A stretch of 64,000 nt of DNA from Thuidium tamariscinum (GCA_947034885.2 OX344754.2:14712501-14776500), one strand, 5' to 3'. Positions 24,310-36,085 are shown, counted from the stretch's first letter. Notes: generated from the sequence alone by a model not told the origin. Numbers and translations are program-made.

Positions 24310-25378
24310 TAAGGTAGGGGTGATTGCAAGAAACACTTGTCCTATTTGTTGTGTTTTACTATAGTACTCGTGACTTTTTCTGGAGTACTTTAAAATTAGA
24401 AATTTAATTTGAAAATAATTTGAAAAATATGAATAATGTATACACCTCTAAAATGAAGGTTTTCACCAAAGGAAATTGATAGAAAAATTCTCTAAGTAGG
24501 AGAACTTCAAAAGCACCAAACCTCAAAAAAATACATACCTTCATGTTTTAATTTGGGAAAATTAGTAAAAATAATTAAATACAAAAAATAAAAAATTTCC
24601 ATTTGCAAAAACTCTATGGAGATGGTCATTCATCAAAAAAATCACTAAAATAATACTTTTTATGTTCAAAAATGCAACCAGAAGGAAGCTCACTTTGTGG
24701 ACTTCCACATGACATAAAAATTATTTCTTTCAAAATCCCTTTGGTGGAGAGCTGTAAGTAAACTAGAATACCATCTCATCCAAATTTCATCTCAAAATCA
24801 TTAAAAAGGGGTACTCTTTAGTGACTAAAATCCCCTAAATTGCCAAGTGTGACATTCAATCACTAGTACTATTTTAAAATCAAACTATTTTTGAAAATTA
24901 TGAAAAAATTAGAGAATGTGTATGGTACCTATGAGTATCTTCTCTATAAATCTTGAGTCATTTATAGCCAAAACATAGAAGTTATGGCCAAAAAACGAAT
25001 CAGCACACTAGGTGTGACAGAAAATAGGACAAGTGTTTCTTGCAATTGCCCGTAGGAGGTCTATAAATTGACCATGTAAGGGTTGGAATTGAATTTTGGG
25101 GAGGTGAAACATCTTGAAATATTTTTCGATGAATTTTCCTTGAAATACAAGTAGAATAGGCATTTAACCCAAGTTGTTTCATATTTTTGGAGCTTTGTGA
25201 AATTAGTTATGAATTTTTGAAGTCAATATGGCATCAAGCTTTAAAATTGCCCACCCCCTCAAATGTACACCGTTTGTACATTCATGGAAAGATAAAAAAG
25301 CATCATGTACAAACTATGTACATTTGGGAAGGTGAGCGGTTTTTGAACTTGAACGGGTTTTTTGAGCCTCCTACCTTA
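24310..25378 (+). mobile_element. Family G TIR element G1, split by C2
   Basis: The right end CCTCCTACCTTA (to 25,378) is the reverse complement of TAAGGTAGGAGG. The left end exists only as two pieces, TAAGGTA (24,310-24,316) and GGAGGTCTAT (from 25,055), with the C2 element between them. The native part is about 330 bp. The interior has an inverted TGTACA-rich pair. Relatives are at 26,497-26,826 and 54,036-54,328. Confidence 0.75.
24317..25051 (+). mobile_element. TIR element, family C, copy C2
   Basis: Left GGGGTGATTGCAAGAAACAC (continuing TTGTCCTATTT) and right AAATAGGACAAGTGTTTCTT (continuing GCAATTGCCC) form a ~30-bp TIR. It is flanked by GTA at 24,314-24,316 and 25,052-25,054. Removing the element and one GTA restores the intact end of the family G host, which proves a 3-bp duplication. 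There is no transposase, and the superfamily was not assigned. Confidence 0.85.
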
Positions 25379-25489
25379 TGGAGGCTTTTCAAGTGCACTC
25401 GCACTCCACCGTGGGTAGACATTCCAACACTCAACTCTACAACTCATTTTTTTACTCAGTCCACATCAACCCTTTCAAAACAAAGAGAG

Positions 25490-25800
25490 TCTAGATTCCC
25501 TAAATTGTGAAGAAGTCCAACTAGTGGAAGGGAGCCAACCCATTTCCAACCATTTAAGCAAGTGAACATATTTAGAGGGCAGATATGTTGGGTGGAAAAA
25601 TTTCCCTATGCGTAACAATAGATTTAAGAAGGAACCCACATTTTTTGACAATATAATTTTTCAAAACAAAATAATAGGAATTTATTGGGAAAAGATTTTG
25701 TTCATCCCATACCAGTCATATAGGTTGTTCGATTCTATTTCTAACCAAGGGCTAGTCGCGAAACTGAGAGTCTTATAGCTGATCATAATGTCCATGACTA
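25490..25800 (+). repeat. Dispersed repeat M1
   Basis: Shares CAACCATTTAAGCAAGTGAAC, TTAGAGGG-AGATATG and ATATAGGTTGTTC-type blocks with 48,930-49,200. Just upstream, TGGAGGCTTTTCAAGTGC recurs near 55,504. Non-coding. Confidence 0.45.
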
Positions 25801-25849
25801 CATTTTTTGACTTTAAATCTTCTTAGCTTAAATTTTTCATTGTTGATTT

Positions 25850-26300
25850 TGAATTCCTAACTTTTTATGATGAAGAATTGAGTAGAAAGTCTAGGAAAAA
25901 AACTCAAAAAGCACTTACATAATTTATTTTCACTCTTACAAAAATTATTAAGTAGCATGAGGTTCAAGATTGAAGGGAAAACTAGATTGTTCATAGCTCT
26001 AACTAAGATGAAATTGAAATGCACTAATTTCAATGGTGAGATTGTTTTAACAAGAGATCCTAACCTTGAAAAACATTTTTTTGGAGAAATTGTGAAAAAT
26101 GAAATAAAAAATGAATCTAGAAATGAATCAAGATTACAAGTTATTTTGTAAAAAAATGATCTAATTGCCCAAAAAACAAGATTGTCCATTACTTTCACAT
26201 CACTAATCCAAATGAATTGAATCAAAGCTTCCTATATAGACAATAATACAATCTAATAAAAAAATATTGCAAATTTTTTATTTTAAATTTTTTGTTTTAT
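25850..26300 (+). repeat. Family B repeat, partial copy B5
   Basis: GGGAAAACTAGATTGTTCAT, AATGGTGAGATTGTTTTAAC and CCAAAAAACAAGATTGTCC match the full-length copy at 34.5 kb. The ends are lost. Confidence 0.45.
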
Positions 26301-26496
26301 TTTTTGCATGGCAAACTAAAACTTGGGCTTATTATACCAATTTTTACTTTAGGATATTGATTGAAAATAAAAAATTATATCATCACAAAGTTAAATTTTT
26401 AGAAAAAGGTATAGACACTATTAATGTACCTATTCTTGAAGAACTGATTTTAAAACCTCTATCAAACAATATTTGATCCCTTGTAATTTTTGCAAA

Positions 26497-26826
26497 TGAG
26501 GTAGGAGGTTCATTAATGGAGCATCCAAAGGATGGAATTGAATTTTAGGGAAGTGAAACATCTTGAAATAATATTTGGTAAATATTTTTCCAAAAAAAGT
26601 GGAACCAATATGTAACCAAAGTAACTTCATATTTTTGGAGCCTTGTGGAATTAGTTATAAAATTTTGAAGTTGAAGTTGCATAGGGCTTTAAAATGGAGC
26701 ACCTCCTGAAATGTACATTATTTGTACACTACTAAAGGCTTTGAAAAAACAACATGTACAAGTAATGTGCATTTAAAGGAAGTACTCCATTTCAGAGCTT
26801 GCTCACTTTTAGAACCACCTACCCTT
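26497..26826 (+). mobile_element. Family G TIR element G2
   Basis: Ends TGAGGTAGGAGG and CCACCTACCCTT. The interior is collinear with G1, including GGAATTGAATTTTAGGGAAG and the TGTACA-containing inverted pair. Non-coding. Confidence 0.65.
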
Positions 26827-27399
26827 GTTGTGTTCTTTAATGTATTGAAATCTCCTCTCATTTGATACCCCCAAAATATAAGAATCTTGCTAATCTATTA
26901 ATGAAAAATCCTACTTATCTATTAATAACCACTCTATTCATAGTAGAAAGAGAGATGCTTGTAGGTATCCCTAAGGTAGTATGCTTGAAAAGTGATCATT
27001 TTAAGGTTAGTTGCATTTTTTCCTAGGCTTCTTTGGAGAGAAATATATTTTTTCTTATTTTTCAGAGAGTAAAAAATGGATGATGCATGCAACAAAAGTG
27101 GTTTCATAATTTTCAGAGCAATATTGAATTAGTTATGATTTTTCAAAGATGGCAGTCCTAGGTACCTATTTCTGACTATAGGCTTGACAAAATGCAAACA
27201 CATGTCGTATGTATTATGTAAAGAGAGATGGGGAAATCTAGAAGGAGCTTGCTGACTTGCTACAAAGAATAAAGGAGGGTCTTTAATGTGACCAATGGTA
27301 GCTTTAAAGGTTTTAGATTCTATATAAGTTACTTTTTTGAGAGGTTGTTGGCAACCCAAATCTGATTTTACATTTATTAATGTACACATGTTACTAACA
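26827..27399. other. Intergenic with a repeat shared with 56.6 kb
   Basis: About 26,835-26,965 resembles about 56,615-56,725 (GAA-TCTCCT-TCATTTG, CTAATCTA-TAATGAAAA, AGAAAGAG). No gene is seen. Confidence 0.4.
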
Positions 27400-27840
27400 A
27401 CTTTTTGAAATAGACCACATTGCTTGTTAAACCAATCCACACTTATAGTGGAAACACCCAAAACTGTGCAAATAAGGAATTTAGCATAGTTGGAGGCAAT
27501 GTTTTCTAAAAATGACATTTTTCTAGTATTAGCGACTAAGAGAGTGAAAATCATGAGTATTCAAAAAAAAAAAGATTTTTCCGATACAGTATGTAATTTC
27601 TACAAATTTTCAAAGTGTTGGCTCCCTAGACCTGTGAAACCGTCTAGTAGGTGCCCCAAAAACTGAACCCTGCGAAAATCAGCTTACAGGCAACCAGATT
27701 CTCCTATGTGTCCTTCAACTGTGTCAGCTAATTATAATTACACATGTGGCAAACACATTAGGGAAAGTCTACTGACACAATTGGGTGAATCTATGGTCCA
27801 TCCCAAGGAACATGCACGGGAATGGGTGTTTTGCCCTTAC
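27400..27840 (-). repeat. Family D repeat, copy D1
   Basis: It matches, inverted, the copies at 33.5 and 44.5 kb: GAATTTAGCATAGTTGGAGG, CAAAGTGTTGGCTCCCTAGA and an end with GGGTGTTTTGCCCTTA. It lies directly upstream of the first duplicated gene. Non-coding. Confidence 0.6.
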
Positions 27841-28203
27841 AACCTAATGCACCTTCACTTCTTCTGCAGGCCATTGACTATCAATCAGAGTTCCGTTTTA
27901 GAACACACCACCTTAGTCCCTACCTCCCCTTCCCCCACATGCTCATTAGAACTGCTTGAACGGAGCCAGGTGTCGGGGAGAAAAACATGTCCCAGGCAAT
28001 AAAATAATCAAATTCAGTAGGCGAGCCAGCTCGGTAGACAGTTTGAAAAGCTTCAATTGAGAAAATTTACTCATCAAATCTGTGGGACCATTTCTGACTC
28101 CCAATTTTAGACGATTTCCTGATTTCGGGTCTTCTAAGTTACAGACAAACGACTGAAACTAGACAACCATCATGCCCCAAAGGGCATGATCCCATCCCAT
28201 CAG

Positions 28204-28240
28204 CCCATGATTCCCATCGCAGCATCCCATGATTCCCATC
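28204..28240. promoter_or_regulatory. Direct repeats upstream of gene 1
   Basis: CCCATGATTCCCATC occurs twice (28,204 and 28,226), with a partial copy just before and a CATGCCC/GGGCATG hairpin at 28,171-28,188. They lie 110-150 bases upstream of the proposed TATA box. No factor is assigned. Confidence 0.35.
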
Positions 28241-28355
28241 CCACAAATTATTGTCCGGCCAAGCAACTCTGAAAATGTTCTGGGCCATTGATCTTCATTG
28301 TCAAACAAAACCCGACCTCAGCCTACTCTAAACCCGGCCTTGGCCTCTCCGCTGC

Positions 28356-28362
28356 TATAAAG
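28356..28362 (+). promoter_or_regulatory. Candidate TATA box of gene 1
   Basis: TATAAAG sits in locally GC-richer sequence just before the point where homology with the second gene's leader begins. That would put transcription start near 28,390 and leave a leader of about 1.1 kb before the start codon. Confidence 0.45.
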
Positions 28363-28385
28363 TCTCAGTCTGTGCCGAACCTAGC

Positions 28386-29495
28386 TCCGTCAGAGTATTT
28401 CCAGAACCTGTCACGCTTTCTCTTGTTACGTTACGGTATACTTTCCTGAGTGAGTTCCCTTCTTCCAATACCATCCCGAGTCCAACAGATGCACTCGACT
28501 CCAGAATTGCTGGATTGCTACTCATTTGTTGCATGTCGGCTGCAACCGTCGTAAGCTAGTTCGAGCAATCGAACGCCATCGCCTGTCCTTCTCCGATCCA
28601 GCTAGCACAGGGTCCCGGCCATTCGATCTTCCCACTTGTTCCCAATTTCGTGCATTTCATGATCAGTCTGCGTCGAGATCGTAGTGACTGAGTCTATTTT
28701 GTGAACGATTTGGTTGTTCCCCGGTGATAACGTGCATGCAGTCTTGATCTCCCATTCAATGCCATCGATTGAGTAGAGTCTTCAGTCAGTATGTAGCTAG
28801 CAGGGGTTTAGAGCAGGGGTGTCATGGGAGGAGCTAGAGCTAGATGGGGAGAAACCAACAGTGGTTGATGGAGAGAAAGGTTTATTCTCCCTGAGCGTGC
28901 TGGTTTGAGATCTCATGAATCGTAGAATCGCATATATTGCACCCCCAATTCCGTAGTGAGAGAAGCTAGGGCTCAGTGCGCCCAACTGATTCGTGGGTCG
29001 GAAACGGTTTCTTAATTTGCACCGTGCTGCTGTGTGTTGGTTTCTTGTAAGATCTCGCGGAGGGCCGCGCCAGTGCTGCAGAAATGCTGAGTGTTGTAAA
29101 GATATATTCAATTAAAACTGTGACTAGTTCTACGATTGGGGCAAGTTTTCTCGATTGCATTCAGTGATTGAAATCGCGTTTGCAGAAACAAATGACTACA
29201 TATTTGATGCTCGTGCGAGACTGAAATAGATCTGCAATAGAATCCCTCCTTGAATTGTTGGTGCAATCAGAATCTAATCCATGGATGTGTGTCCGCTGTT
29301 GTCTTTCAAGCACAAGAAACCGAAGATAACACGATTGTGTAGTGAACCTTACTTCAGGAGAATCAGAAACATCCTCCGAATTTGATGTCGTGCTATATTG
29401 AACAGAAACTGTTTTCATAATCGAGAGTGCACAGTGGATTCAGTGTTTTTTTTCCTCATGTTGTCGCCAAGTTGTGCTTTCTTGCTGAAATCTAC
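28386..29495 (+). other. Long leader of gene 1
   Basis: Homologous to about 57,090-58,206 upstream of gene 2 (GTTCCCTTCTTCCA, CGAGTCCAACAG, GAGCAATCGAACG, AGCTAGCAGGGG, TCCATGGATGTGTGTCC). Indels are not multiples of three, so it is not coding. It may hold a 5' UTR intron. Minus-strand open frames here are only partly shared. Confidence 0.5.
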
Positions 29496-32400
29496 ATGTT
29501 TGAATTGATGTTCAGTTTAGGGAAGCGCGGATTTGGTCCTCCGCATCACGACGCAATGGCCAGTGGAGACGGCACCAGCGGTGAGATTCATTCTTAACTA
29601 GAAATCAAATGGATTTTCTTACACGCTGGTAATACCGATGAGCTTACTTACAGCTCTCTGATTGTAGTCTCGCGCTTCAATTTCTTGTCGTGAGTCTTAT
29701 GAAGTTCTACCCTGGCATGGTGTCGACCCCCATGAGTCCTTCAATGTTTGATAAAGATGTTGATCGTTTGTGTTTTGATTCCGTACTTAAAATCACGCGA
29801 CAGATGGACTTAGAAGAGAGCAGCACTCAAGGACGAAGAATCTTGGCAAGGCCCCTGAAGGTAAATTAGCTATCCTTCGACTGCATTAGTGCTTAATAAT
29901 GATTTGATTTTCTCTCCCCAGTGGTGTCCTTAGAAATGGGGTACTACAAGCATGTGTTGGCTTCAGCAAATGTCATTGATTGCAAGACCTTGACCTCCTC
30001 ATTCTTGGAGTTTGCAAGGTTGTGTCTTGCCTTGGTGAATTCTGCAGGAGTTTCCTATTTCATACGAATTAGGGCTGTTTATATCTTGTTTTCATGTAAT
30101 ATATGTTCCATGATTCTCCAGAGCAATTTTGAGACTCCCTGAGTAGACTGGTTGAGTTGTACAGGCCTGTTTTCTTCAAATTTGCTGGTTGTAATTGGCA
30201 CTTGTTCCAACTTGTTCCAAAAAATTTTAAAGTTCTGAGAGTATGAGTTGCCTTCTTTGAGTAGTTGTCATATACAACAAGCTTTGGTTTTTGTGAATTG
30301 CAGAATGAAGGCCTTTGAATTTGTCTTACAATGAAGTGTATTCTTTGATGTTCTTTTCACAAAGTAGAAAACTCATTCTTGCAGCTTTCAACGGTTTCTA
30401 GTATTAGATGGATCTATTTCTTGGGGTTGAGATGTAAGATATCCTTGTATTTGTAACTAACACAACTCTTGTCTAGTCACCATTTATTATAAGAGGATTC
30501 CAAGAAATCAAATTATGCATTATAGGGATGGTTAGTGTGAATATGTTATGGATTGTTCATGTTTGAAGTAGTAGAGGTTCTCTTCATGAACATACATTTG
30601 AAATGAATACTCCCTTTACTTGAATGAAACTTGCATAGTTTTTGTCAATAGATGCTTCTCAACCTACACATGAATGGAGATTTTTGTGAACAAAGGCAAG
30701 ATGATAGAATAATAAGATTATCCAAAGGGGTGCCTAAACTTTGACAATAGATAAATGCTCCATGTCCAATGTCAAACATTGACTAGATATGAATATTAGG
30801 ACACAGATTTGGAAAATCTACCATTTCAACTATGGCCTCTGATGACTTTTTCAAATTGCTTTGAAATGTCATTTTCACAATTTACTTTTAGATTTAGTTT
30901 GGTTGCCATTAGTCCATGTAATTATGTAACTAAAAACTCAGGCCATGATTGACTATCAATCATGGTTGTCAGTCAATTTCACAGTTGGGTTTATATGGTA
31001 CTTTGCTTTTGATTAAATTATTCTTTGTTGGCAAGGTCACTATAATTAGGGTTGTTATTTGGGGAGGAGCACGGTACACTGGATATTCTTGTATTGTCAA
31101 TAAATCATTTGTAAAATTCTAGTACTCAACTCCTCATCAACATGTTTTGATTTCAGAGAACAAAAGGAACGTTGCCTTTGGATCTCAGTCCGGTCCAGAG
31201 GAAAATCAAAATCCCAAGATACTGTCCACCCAAAATGTCGCACAAAACCACGCCCTCTCAAAGGTATTGCACTACAAAGTTTATCAGTCTTCAGTCATCT
31301 TCACTTTCTCGTCTCTTTGTTGAAACTTTGCTTTGGTTTACTCAATTGCTAGGAAAACCCCGTTTAAGTAACAATTATCAAACGATAGTAATCATCTAAT
31401 TCATCATTTTAAATGCCAGGTTGCAATGAAATCTTGTCAGGATGCCATTTCTCATTGTCAAATAAGCTGAATGTGTATGTCATTCAGGGTAAACAAGTTG
31501 TACAGGACTTCAAGTATGAACATGACAGCATCAACCCAAACAAGCAGTCTTCAATAAGCAAGCCACTTCGATCCTTCCAAGGTACACTCTGATATCACTT
31601 ATGCATGCTTCCTTCTTATGTTTTCTCAACCCAACCCAAAAACGAATGAATCAGTATGATAGAATCATATGTTTTGACAGATGGATCTGACATTTTTCCA
31701 TCAAGTGATGAGGAGCGCATCATTGATTTGGGACCATCGTTTTCTTCGAAAAGGAGTCTCATTCAGCCTCGTCAAGGTGAACATGATGCTCTGGAACTTC
31801 TTTGAAATTGATATGCGCTCAATTCTCTCTTGACAATATTGTTGAAATCTAAGCTTTAATTTCTACATTGCCATCGTTGAATGGATTCCGTTGCTATTGC
31901 AAGCTTTGGGACTTTGTGATTCTAAGACATTGTGTTGTCTCATTTCTTGGTGCATACAGAGGTTGATTTTCAAACTAATGGTCCCAATTCATGTCATTCG
32001 AATCGTGAAGGAGTTGCTGCAAGTGATGCTCCTACTGGTGCAATTACTTTGGAACCAAATGTTGCTTCCATTGTTTCTCATCTTGGCGAAGCATCTTTAG
32101 AACCGAATGGTGGTACCCTTATTGTTCTCAATGACGTTGATCGTGCAAAATCCTTTGTTCGATCCATTGGTGCTCCTCATGGTAGACCTCCTGCTCAACC
32201 AAATGTTGCTCTCATTGTCGCTCCGCCTGGTGAGGTTCTTACCCAATCAAACATTGTCCCAAATGTTGCTCCTCTTGCTCATGGTGTAGCTCCTGTCCAA
32301 CCAGATGTTGCCCCTCATGCTCAACAAAGTGGTGCTCCGGCACAACCAAATGTGGCACTCATCGTTGTTCCTCTTGGTGTAGCTCGTGCTCAACCAAATG

Positions 32401-32537
32401 CGGCATTCATTGTCGCTCCTCCCGCAGTTGTTGTTCTTGATGTGAATTGTGGTTTGAACCGCTCTCGGATGAAACCACTTCAAATTTGTGAGATTGGGTT
32501 AGAGGGACATTTCTGGCCTAAACTCCCTCAAAACTAG
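29496..32537 (+). CDS. Unknown six-exon protein, paralogue 1
   Basis: Coding exons: 29,496-29,580; 29,804-29,860; 31,157-31,263; 31,488-31,581; 31,681-31,776; 31,960-32,537, with phases 1,1,0,1,1. All introns are GT-AG and the joined frame is open for 338 residues. I do not recognise the family. The first ~146 residues are polar and probably disordered. The last exon holds five Q-P/S-N/D-V modules (about residues 225-302, e.g. AQPNVALIVAPP), then a tail ending LQICEIGLEGHFWPKLP. There is no signal peptide or membrane segment. The start was chosen because paralogue 2 keeps ATGTTTGAA in frame with a 3-base indel after it. A second in-frame ATG at 29,556 (MASGDGTS, better start context) is an alternative. 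Purifying selection is inferred from frame conservation. A nuclear or scaffold role would be speculation. Confidence 0.75.
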
Positions 32538-32990
32538 ACTGAAAAGGCAAACCAAGCATGCTAGCAAGAAGTTAAATGCTAGCATCCATGTTTTCCACAT
32601 GGATTGTACGTTATTGCAATATATATTAACTATCTATTATCGAGCATTGATCCGCTCCATTCGTAATAGAAGTAGAGGTGTTGGTTTGTTGAATTTTGTC
32701 TCAAAATCCTATTTTGAACATTGGCATTCAATTTATGAAGAAATCTTGATCCAATGCTAAAGAAGTGTACCTACATACCAAATAGAGTGATCTCTACCAT
32801 TCAAAGTTGTTGGAGTGGTTTCAGATTTCAAGAATCATAGCCAATTCTTCCTCGCAGCACCGCAATGCTTGTATTAGAAAGAGCACGACGACAATTTACT
32901 TCACCATGAATTCGAATCTTGATTCTTAGCACATATACTTACCACCAACCAAAATATAGCAATATAGAAAACCTAATCTCGAACAAGTTT
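32538..32990 (+). other. 3' flank of gene 1, duplicated
   Basis: Aligned with 61,345-61,840 behind gene 2 (AAGAAGTTAAATG-TAGCATC, CATGTTTTCCACATGGATT, GTAATAGAAG, GCAGAGGTGTTGGT-like). It probably includes the 3' UTR. TGCTAGCA occurs twice near the stop and could form a stem. Confidence 0.5.
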
Positions 32991-33544
32991 CCAAGATTCT
33001 AAAGAGTGCATAAAATCTTGTGTTCTTGAAATTAGCTTTAAGAAAAGGAGAGAATGGACAAGTGGCACCATGGAAGAAGAGCAGAAATGTCATATGCCAT
33101 GGCGAGGTGGCACAGTTGCTAAAGTTGCCATCGTGTTTTTTGTCACTTAAAACATTGTAATCTTTAAATGAATACCTAGACAAATGGGTTAAAAAATTTC
33201 CAACAAATTGTTATAGTAGTCTACTATACATACTTTTTGGTACAATTGAATATCAAAAAGAAAATTTATTTTCTATTTTGGACAATGCACTAAAAATTGA
33301 CAATTTTTTGATAATTTCTCTTGAAAAATATTTGATCCTTTAGAGGGTAATTAAGGAGTTAATTTGATCTAAATCTTTTTGTAGTACAATATTGAAAAAC
33401 TTTTGAAAGGAATTGTTGAACAGTTCTATACTCCATCCTATTTCAACTTATCCTAGTTTCAGAATGGTCGGATATCAAAATTAGTTAGTGCCTCCATTGT
33501 GGTGTTGAGCAATGAGCAAGAATTCAAAACCTAGAATTAGAGGA
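32991..33544. other. No gene seen
   Basis: AT-rich sequence beyond the end of the duplicated block. Confidence 0.4.
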
Positions 33545-33915
33545 CTAGGGGAGAAATACCCAATACCACACTTGTCCCTTGCATTGGACTTTAGATTCAT
33601 CCAAAACCGTCCCTAGATTGCAATTAATGTATTTGCCAAATGCTGGACTCAAATTCATTGATGCATATAAAGACACATAACAAAATGTAATTGACTCATT
33701 ATTGATTTTAGTAGTGTTCAAATTTGGAGGCATCTATTGAATAGTTTTAGTGGTCTAGGAAGCCAACACTTTGAAAATTTATAGAAATTATATATGATAT
33801 CTGAAAAACCTTTTTTTTAATATTCATGATTTTCACTCACCAATATTAGAAAAATATTATTTTAAGAAAAAATTGCCTCCAACTATGCTAAATTTTTTAT
33901 TTGGACATTTTTGGG
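33545..33915 (+). repeat. Family D repeat, copy D2
   Basis: AGAAATACCCA start, TATTTGCCAAATGCT, GGTCTAGGAAGCCAACACTT and TTGCCTCCAACTATGCT blocks match D3 (44.5 kb) and, inverted, D1 and D4. Non-coding. Confidence 0.6.
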
Positions 33916-34001
33916 TGCTTCCACTATAAGTTAGCATGATGAGCATCTACATGCATTTGAAGCATACAAGATGGTCATCATGCTAACTTATGGTGGAAGC
34001 A
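33916..34001. ncRNA. Pre-miRNA-like hairpin (unproven)
   Basis: Two 33-base arms (33,916-33,948 and 33,969-34,001) pair with only two mismatches across a 20-base loop. The left arm starts TGCTTCCACTATAAGTTAGC. The size and near-perfect pairing fit a plant miRNA precursor, but equally a very small foldback MITE. It abuts the end of a family D repeat. No expression evidence is available. Confidence 0.35.
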
Positions 34002-34519
34002 TAACTTTTTCTAGGTAGACAATAGAAATAATGAAGACTACACTATTTTTGCTAATTTTTCATCAAGTTTGGAAGTTGTAGAAATTAAGGAAGATTGGAT
34101 TATAGTTCAAATTGTTCTTGAAGTATAGGTCAATATATTTTTGAGAAGTGCAAAACTAATAGCTAGTCTTAGCAACTCCATTACACGTCAATGTGTTATT
34201 CATCATGCAATAATGAAGCTATTAAATTGTATCATATTTCCCTCATTTATATAAAATAGGTCACCAAATTTCATATGAATAGGGTCCTAGTTGGAACAAT
34301 TCATACACCTTAAGCAAATAGAAAACAACTTCTAGAATAATTACCAAATTTGTGGAGCATTGCCATCAAAGGTCAAACAAACCATTATAGACAAAAGACC
34401 CAATATCTACACCTAGAGAGTCACCTATCATTTGGGGGGGGGGGATTCAATAATTGAAATGAAATTTGGGCTACTCAGCACAAATTGATTTTCACACAAC
34501 ATGTTGGTAAGGACTAGCT
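34002..34519. repeat. Decayed repeat with K2 and a 12-G tract
   Basis: 34,325-34,495 resembles 1,360-1,530. A run of 12 G is at 34,433-34,444. No gene. Confidence 0.4.
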
Positions 34520-35450
34520 TTAACCCCTAAAGGCCCACGGCCGTTTTTCAACCCAAAACCACTCAAAACTGCCATTTCTGTTCCATTCATCCATGAAGAA
34601 CAAAAAAACTAAAATTTTAGAATCTAACCATAGGATCTTGTACTTTACTTAACTAAGATCATGTGGTGAAAATTTCATGAAGTTTGACCGTATAGATAGG
34701 AAGATATGAGCATTCAAAGTTGGAAAACAAAGTTTTTTTAAACTCTAGTTTGCAACTTCAAATGACTTTGTCCTCCATTTATGTAATTTTTTTGCACTAC
34801 GGACCTTGAATTTAAATTTTTTTCTATTGAGAAATTGAGCTAAGAGATTAGGAAAAAAAATTCACAAAATAAAGACTTTTTTTTCATTCTTTAAAAAATT
34901 GTCAAGTAGATGTAGGTCCAAGATTGAAAGAAAAACTAAATTGCAAATATCTCATAGATGGAATCAAAACACAATAATCCCAATGGTGAGATTGTTCTAA
35001 CAAACAAAATCAACCTTGTCCAACAATTTTTTTTGAAAAATTGTGAAAATTGCATTCACAAATGAATCCTATAAGTTATTTTTTCAAGAAGATGCTTAGA
35101 TTGCCCGAAAAACAAGATTGTTCATAACTTTCACATTACTAGTCCAAATGGAATGAATCAAAGCTTCACTTGTAGACAAAAATAAAATCTATAAGAAAAA
35201 AAAATTAATTTTTTAATTTTTAAGTTTTTGTAGATTTTTTTTTCTGCCCGGCGACATGAAAATTATGTTTAAGATGGCATAACTTTTGCTCCCGGTCACC
35301 AATTGAAAAAATAATAATATTCCCACAGAGCTAATCGGTTTTTCTATCTTATGTAAAAATTTCAAGAAAATTCATTAAAAATTGAAGTCACAAATACCTG
35401 CCCGAATTCTTAAAGTCCCCCGAGGGGACTCTTGGGCCTTTAGGGGTTAA
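34520..35450 (+). mobile_element. TIR element, family B, full-length copy B1
   Basis: Begins TTAACCCCTAAAGGCCC and ends with the exact reverse complement. The outermost TTA/TAA could be a target duplication, as in PIF/Harbinger elements, but this is tentative. It is about 930 bp with no transposase. It matches B2 in opposite orientation 636 bases away, and the fragments B3-B5. Confidence 0.75.
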
Positions 35451-35459
35451 GGCACAATA

Positions 35460-35900
35460 ATTTTCATAACTTTGACTATTATTACTTTTTTTAAGTAGTA
35501 AAAATATTTTTTTTATTTTCTGACTTTAAATATATATATAGGAAGCTTTCAATTATTTTGTTTTTTTTATTAATGAGATGAAAGTTATGAGGAATTTTAG
35601 TTTGTGGGTAGTTCTATAATTTCTCCTCTATAATAAACTTCAAAGTCCTTCATTTAACTCAAATATCAATATTTATAGAAAAAAAATTCATAATATGCAG
35701 AATAATTTATTACACTAGTACAACATTACATTATAACCATTGGGATTGGCATTTTTTCAATTTTGTAGCTAAATTCTTAACAATTTAATATTTTAAATCA
35801 TTCTCTACTTCTTTCTACTTATTATTTTTTTGTTTTTCCAAGCTCAAGTATGAAATATTTTTTGGTGAAATGTTTTATATGTATTCCCAACTTATTTCTT
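35460..35900 (-). repeat. Family A repeat, inverted fragment A4
   Basis: Reads as the reverse complement of the middle of A1/A2 (GAAGTAGAGAATGATT, ATTGTTAAGAATTTAGCTAC, ACTTTGAAGT). It lies between the inverted B1/B2 pair. Confidence 0.45.
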
Positions 35901-36085
35901 CAATATACTATGAAGAGTTGCAAATTGTAGGATATATACAAATTTTTTAATAAATTTTTTGGATTATGAAATCTAACCATTTTTAAAGACTTGAAAATAT
36001 ATCTTTTTGAAATCCAAGCATTGTGAAATTGGTAAGTTTCTTTATTCTAGAAAATTTAGGAAGGTGTAAGCCTCTAACAAGTTAC

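Noticed and set aside
28797-29418. Minus-strand genes in the leader of gene 1
   Set aside because: The partner frames upstream of gene 2 break by indels not divisible by three; similarity is explained by the duplicated leader.
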